DNA of 64,000 bases from Bacteroidota bacterium (GTDB lineage: Bacteria; Bacteroidota; Bacteroidia; Chitinophagales; Chitinophagaceae): positions 124,001 through 188,000 of the forward strand of contig JAFAEM010000022.1 in assembly GCA_023424015.1 (NCBI GenBank). The letters are read 5' to 3'. The translations under genes were made by a program, and so were the position numbers. Below, one piece after another: positions 60,511 through 64,000 of this stretch. Below the pieces are notes generated by a model. The model made no database searches, had not been told where the DNA came from, and saw only the letters and a program-made list of their open reading frames with translations. Every line of letters starts with the position of its first letter. The stretch's first letter is position 1.

Positions 60511-63500
60511 ATGTTAAGGCCATTAACCAGGAGAATAAAATTCCTGCTTGTCATTCTCCTTTTGGGATTTATTCCCATACCAGGTCTCTCTCAACAAAAC
60601 GGCTCGCAAAGTACGGTGTCAGGGACCGTCACTGATGCAACATCAGGGCTGCCGATAAAAGGTGTGGTCGTAAGTCTCTCCCGACTTCAAGCTTCCACCC
60701 AGACAGATGATAACGGAAGATTCCAGATCCAGGCCGGCGGCCAGGATACCCTGGAGCTTTCGCATGTAGGTTACGACAGCGAACACATCGCTGTTAATAA
60801 CAGGACCAATATCCAGGTTACACTCCGGCAGGCTGCGCAAGAGCTGGAGGACGTGGTTGTAGTTGGTTATGGTACGATTAAGAAAAGCGATCTTACCGGA
60901 TCTGTTTCAAAGCTCACCGCCAAAGACTTTAATCCCGTCGCTACTTCTATTGATGAAATGATCGCAGGCAAGGCACCTGGGGTACAAGTGGTTCAGAATA
61001 CGGGCGAGCCAGGTGGCGGGATGGCGACAAATATTCGTGGGGTAGGATCTATCACCGGAGGTACTACACCGTTGTATGTAATTGATGGACTGCCTATCGA
61101 CAATTCACCACTGATCACTGAATCGGGAAGCCAGGTAGTAAATAGCCGCTCTCCAAGAAATCCACTTAGTTCACTTAGCCCAAGTGATATCGCTTCTGTG
61201 GAGATCTTAAAAGATGCGTCGGCAACTGCTATCTATGGCTCGAGGGGTGCGAACGGGGTAATCCTGATCACTACCAAGCGCGGTGTATCCGGGCCTATCC
61301 AGGTAAGTTACACGGGGACTTTCGGTATACAGAATGTACATCAGCGATTGGACTTATTAAATGCTGAGGATTATAAGGAAGGAATAAACGCTATCATCGA
61401 TGCCGGTGCCGGGGATCCGCTCGATAAAGTAACTGATATTGTAAATGGCGGTACAGACTGGCAGGACGTGGTGTATCGCGACAATGCTTTTATGCAGACG
61501 CATAACCTGAATCTTTCGGGTGGTGTGGGCAAAGGAGCTTACCTGGTCGCACTAAATCATTCCAAACAAAACGGACTGGTCAAGGGTAGCGCATTCGAAA
61601 TGTATGGCGCCCGCGTGAACCTGAATCACAATGGTGAAAAATTCAAGATGGGTTTCACGGGCAATTTCAGTTATATCAAGGATAATTTCATACCCTATGG
61701 TTTTGATGTAGGAATTCGTTCTGGCGTGATCAATGCCATGAAAGCCTATGACCCCACCCAGCCGGTTCGTGATGCGCAGGGTAATTACGTGTCGGATGTA
61801 ACGGGAGGAGGCGATAACCCTGCTGTGATCATCGACGGCTCTCATATCAGGGGGAATCGCTATCGCTTTTCCGGAATATTCTTTTCCGAATATTATATTC
61901 TACCCAAATTGTCTTTGCGTGGAAACGTAGGAACCGATATCAGCAACGACGACAAAAGTGTATATAAAGATCGTACAACTGAAATCGGACGTGCGCAGGG
62001 AGGCCTGGCATCGCTTTATAATGGTATGCAGTCCAACTACCTTTTTGAAGGACTCATACGATATGAAGACGAGATTATGGATGGCCACAGAATTAATATA
62101 GTTGGAGGTGCCACCGCGCAAAAGTTTGTCCGCTATAACAGCGAAACACATGGTACCGGCTTCCCCACTGATGCTACCACATCTTTCAATTTCGCGCTTG
62201 CTGATCGAGCCTCGCTGGTTTCAGAAAGCTACAAGTCTGCCAACCAACTTCTTTCCTATATCGCGCGGGTGAACTACAATTTGAAAGACAGATACCTTTT
62301 GACTGCTACTTTCCGGGCTGATGGTTCGAGCCGTTTTGGTGAAGACAACCGTTTTGGTTACTTCCCATCCTTGTCACTAGGATGGCAGATACACCAGGAA
62401 AAGTTCTTTGGCTCACTGCTGAATACGGTGAATATGTTAAAGATGCGGGTGAGCTGGGGTCAAACCGGTAACCAGGATATTGGGAACTATACCTCACTTT
62501 CCACTTATGCTTCGATCAACCCCGATATTTATGTAGGGACAAGGCAAAGCTATGTTTTGGACGATCAACTGATCACCACACTCAATCCCCTGCGGATTCC
62601 AAACCCAGAATTGAAATGGGAAACAACAACTCAATACAACCTGGGCCTGGATTTCGCATTATGGAAGAACCGAATCACAGGTTCCATAGACTGGTATCGT
62701 AAAGTAACGGATGATATGCTGATCGATCTACCTGTGCCATCGGAGAGCGGTTTTAATAAAAAGCTTTCAAATATAGGTAGTATGCAGAACACAGGATTTG
62801 AGTTTGCCGTTTCTTCAAACAACCTGCGGACAAAAGACTTTACATGGCGTTCAGATCTCAATTTTTCCACGCTGAAGAACGAGGTTACATCACTGGGTAG
62901 TATTAATAGTATTATTACAGGTAGCATGACCTCGGAGCACAGCAATGTGGCCATCATTACACCAGGCTCACCAGTTTGGTCCTACTATGGGTATGAAGTT
63001 ATCGGTATCTGGCAGCAGGGTGACGATTTATCATCGATCTCAAATGTAAAAGAGCCAGGGCATTTCAAATTCAGGGACCAGGATAAAAATGGCGTGATCA
63101 ATTCGAATGACCGTGTGATCCTTGGCAACTCTTTTCCAAAATTTACATGGGGCTTTGGAAACACATTAAGTTATAAAAATCTGAGTCTTTATTTCTTTTT
63201 CCAGGGAGTATCCGGACTTAAGATGTTCAACGGTACATTGCTGGAAACGTACTGGCCGAGAGGTGGAAGACTACGTGCCAACAGGCTCGCCGAGCCTTTC
63301 AATAACCGTTGGACCGCCCAGAATCCTACCAACGATCAGCCCTCTTTTGTGAAAATGACCACGCAGACAGCACAGGCCATTAATTCAAAAACAGTTGTTG
63401 ATGCATCATATGCAAAACTGCAGACCGTCAGGTTAAGTTACGATCTGTCAAGAAAGGTATTGAAGAAAAAAGTTCGCTCATTTGAGCTATACCTTACAGG

Positions 63501-63639
63501 CCAGAACCTGATAACGTTCTCCGATTACGAAGGTTACGATCCGGCGCTAAACCCGAACGGTAACTCCTACTTCAGGATTGACTGGAACGGGTATCCGTCG
63601 TCAAGGTCGTTTGTATTTGGAATCAATATTGGTTTGTAA
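60511..63639 (+). CDS. SusC/RagA TonB-dependent receptor
   Basis: ATG 60511 is preferred to a TTG two codons upstream; 1042 residues, intact. Signal peptide (FLLVILLLGFIPIPGLSQ), carboxypeptidase-like domain (STVSGTVTDATSGLPIKGVVV), TonB-box/plug (QELEDVVVVGYGTIKKSDL) and a long barrel ending FVFGINIGL. It brings a bound ligand through the outer membrane. It starts 184 bp after the aldehyde dehydrogenase and is followed by SusD. Location suggests a role in phosphonate or phosphonate-glycan uptake, which is inference. Confidence 0.95.
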   Translation: MLRPLTRRIKFLLVILLLGFIPIPGLSQQNGSQSTVSGTVTDATSGLPIKGVVVSLSRLQASTQTDDNGRFQIQAGGQDTLELSHVGYDSEHIAVNNRTNIQVTLRQAAQELEDVVVVGYGTIKKSDLTGSVSKLTAKDFNPVATSIDEMIAGKAPGVQVVQNTGEPGGGMATNIRGVGSITGGTTPLYVIDGLPIDNSPLITESGSQVVNSRSPRNPLSSLSPSDIASVEILKDASATAIYGSRGANGVILITTKRGVSGPIQVSYTGTFGIQNVHQRLDLLNAEDYKEGINAIIDAGAGDPLDKVTDIVNGGTDWQDVVYRDNAFMQTHNLNLSGGVGKGAYLVALNHSKQNGLVKGSAFEMYGARVNLNHNGEKFKMGFTGNFSYIKDNFIPYGFDVGIRSGVINAMKAYDPTQPVRDAQGNYVSDVTGGGDNPAVIIDGSHIRGNRYRFSGIFFSEYYILPKLSLRGNVGTDISNDDKSVYKDRTTEIGRAQGGLASLYNGMQSNYLFEGLIRYEDEIMDGHRINIVGGATAQKFVRYNSETHGTGFPTDATTSFNFALADRASLVSESYKSANQLLSYIARVNYNLKDRYLLTATFRADGSSRFGEDNRFGYFPSLSLGWQIHQEKFFGSLLNTVNMLKMRVSWGQTGNQDIGNYTSLSTYASINPDIYVGTRQSYVLDDQLITTLNPLRIPNPELKWETTTQYNLGLDFALWKNRITGSIDWYRKVTDDMLIDLPVPSESGFNKKLSNIGSMQNTGFEFAVSSNNLRTKDFTWRSDLNFSTLKNEVTSLGSINSIITGSMTSEHSNVAIITPGSPVWSYYGYEVIGIWQQGDDLSSISNVKEPGHFKFRDQDKNGVINSNDRVILGNSFPKFTWGFGNTLSYKNLSLYFFFQGVSGLKMFNGTLLETYWPRGGRLRANRLAEPFNNRWTAQNPTNDQPSFVKMTTQTAQAINSKTVVDASYAKLQTVRLSYDLSRKVLKKKVRSFELYLTGQNLITFSDYEGYDPALNPNGNSYFRIDWNGYPSSRSFVFGINIGL

Positions 63640-63660
63640 AAAAACTTAAAGCAAAGTATT

Positions 63661-64000
63661 ATGAAACTTAGCAAGATCATATTTTCCGGGATTTGCATGC
63701 TGGTGTTATTGCAGATGTATAGCTGCAAAAAATTCCTGGAGCCCAAAATTTATTCTGAGACCACACCAGAAAACCTGTTCAAGTCGCTAAAGGGTGTGGA
63801 ATCAGTACTTTATGGCGCTTATGCCAAACTCGCTGAGATGCCTGGTAGCAATATTGCCGTGATCTCCACCATGCTGGAGGAAAACAGCGGTGATTTTATA
63901 CATTCTAATAATGCCGATGTTGTCAATTTCAAGCGCTTTATCCTTGATCCGGCTACCCCGGGTCATTGGGATAAACTATGGCTTTTACCATTTGAAGGTA
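63661..64000 (+). CDS. SusD/RagB-family lipoprotein (partial, runs off right edge)
   Basis: ATG 63661. A lipoprotein signal (IIFSGICMLVLLQMYSC) precedes KKFLEPKIYSETTPENLFKS, which is the SusD N-terminus, and the start of the TPR-like helices (GVESVLYGAYAKLAEM). It follows the SusC gene by 21 bp and pairs with it. The C-terminal part lies beyond the window. Confidence 0.93.
   Translation, partial: MKLSKIIFSGICMLVLLQMYSCKKFLEPKIYSETTPENLFKSLKGVESVLYGAYAKLAEMPGSNIAVISTMLEENSGDFIHSNNADVVNFKRFILDPATPGHWDKLWLLPFEG

Overview
The window looks like a chromosomal piece from a Bacteroidota bacterium, most likely Chitinophagales. Two SusC/SusD pairs, lipoprotein signal peptides of the LLVSC type, a TTG-N21-TAnnTTTG promoter upstream of a tRNA, and an integrase of the type common in this phylum all point there. 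Housekeeping landmarks are dnaA (3.1-4.5 kb), tRNA-Ser(GCT) and tRNA-Pro(TGG).

Layout: 0-4.5 kb holds an ABC ATPase (cut by the window edge), a COG2509-type FAD oxidoreductase and dnaA with a structured AT-rich leader. 5.1-25.4 kb is an exopolysaccharide cluster: a nucleotidyltransferase-like protein, three radical SAM proteins, three methyltransferases, five glycosyltransferases, an ABC exporter, a Wzz-like protein, a Wzx flippase and two Wzy/WaaL-like membrane proteins. Runs of genes alternate in strand, and two convergent pairs overlap at their 3' ends.

25.6-38.7 kb is a genomic island of about 12.6 kb inserted in an array of tRNA-Pro-derived sequences. It has 22-bp att repeats, putative integrase arm sites and a tyrosine recombinase. 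Its cargo is a leftward three-gene set: a 2085-aa protein with an N-terminal PD-(D/E)xK (Cap4/DUF4297-like) nuclease and a STAND NTPase, a 246-aa coiled-coil partner, and a 607-aa four-helix membrane protein. It also carries a rightward XRE/Fic pair (mobile mystery proteins A and B). The three-gene set is the best candidate in the window for an undescribed (antiphage) system. Beyond the right end lie a solo remnant end of a related element, another tRNA-Pro-like copy and a broken GIY-YIG nuclease gene.

38.8-54.1 kb is a carbohydrate-use region: a secreted EEP-family phosphatase/nuclease, a DUF5017 lipoprotein, SusD, a SusC interrupted by one in-frame TGA, a ribulokinase-like FGGY kinase, an L-fucose/L-arabinose isomerase-like enzyme, an AraC regulator, a DUF3748 protein, a DapA-family lyase and a sodium/solute symporter. 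The motif AATATTATCAT recurs in front of its transcription units. 54.3-64 kb is a phosphonate-catabolism operon: an XRE-cupin regulator divergent from an alcohol dehydrogenase, OPA-type transporter, phosphonoacetate hydrolase and phosphonoacetaldehyde-dehydrogenase-like enzyme, followed by a second SusC/SusD pair. No 2-AEP aminotransferase is present, which suggests a hydroxylated phosphonate such as 2-hydroxyethylphosphonate as substrate.
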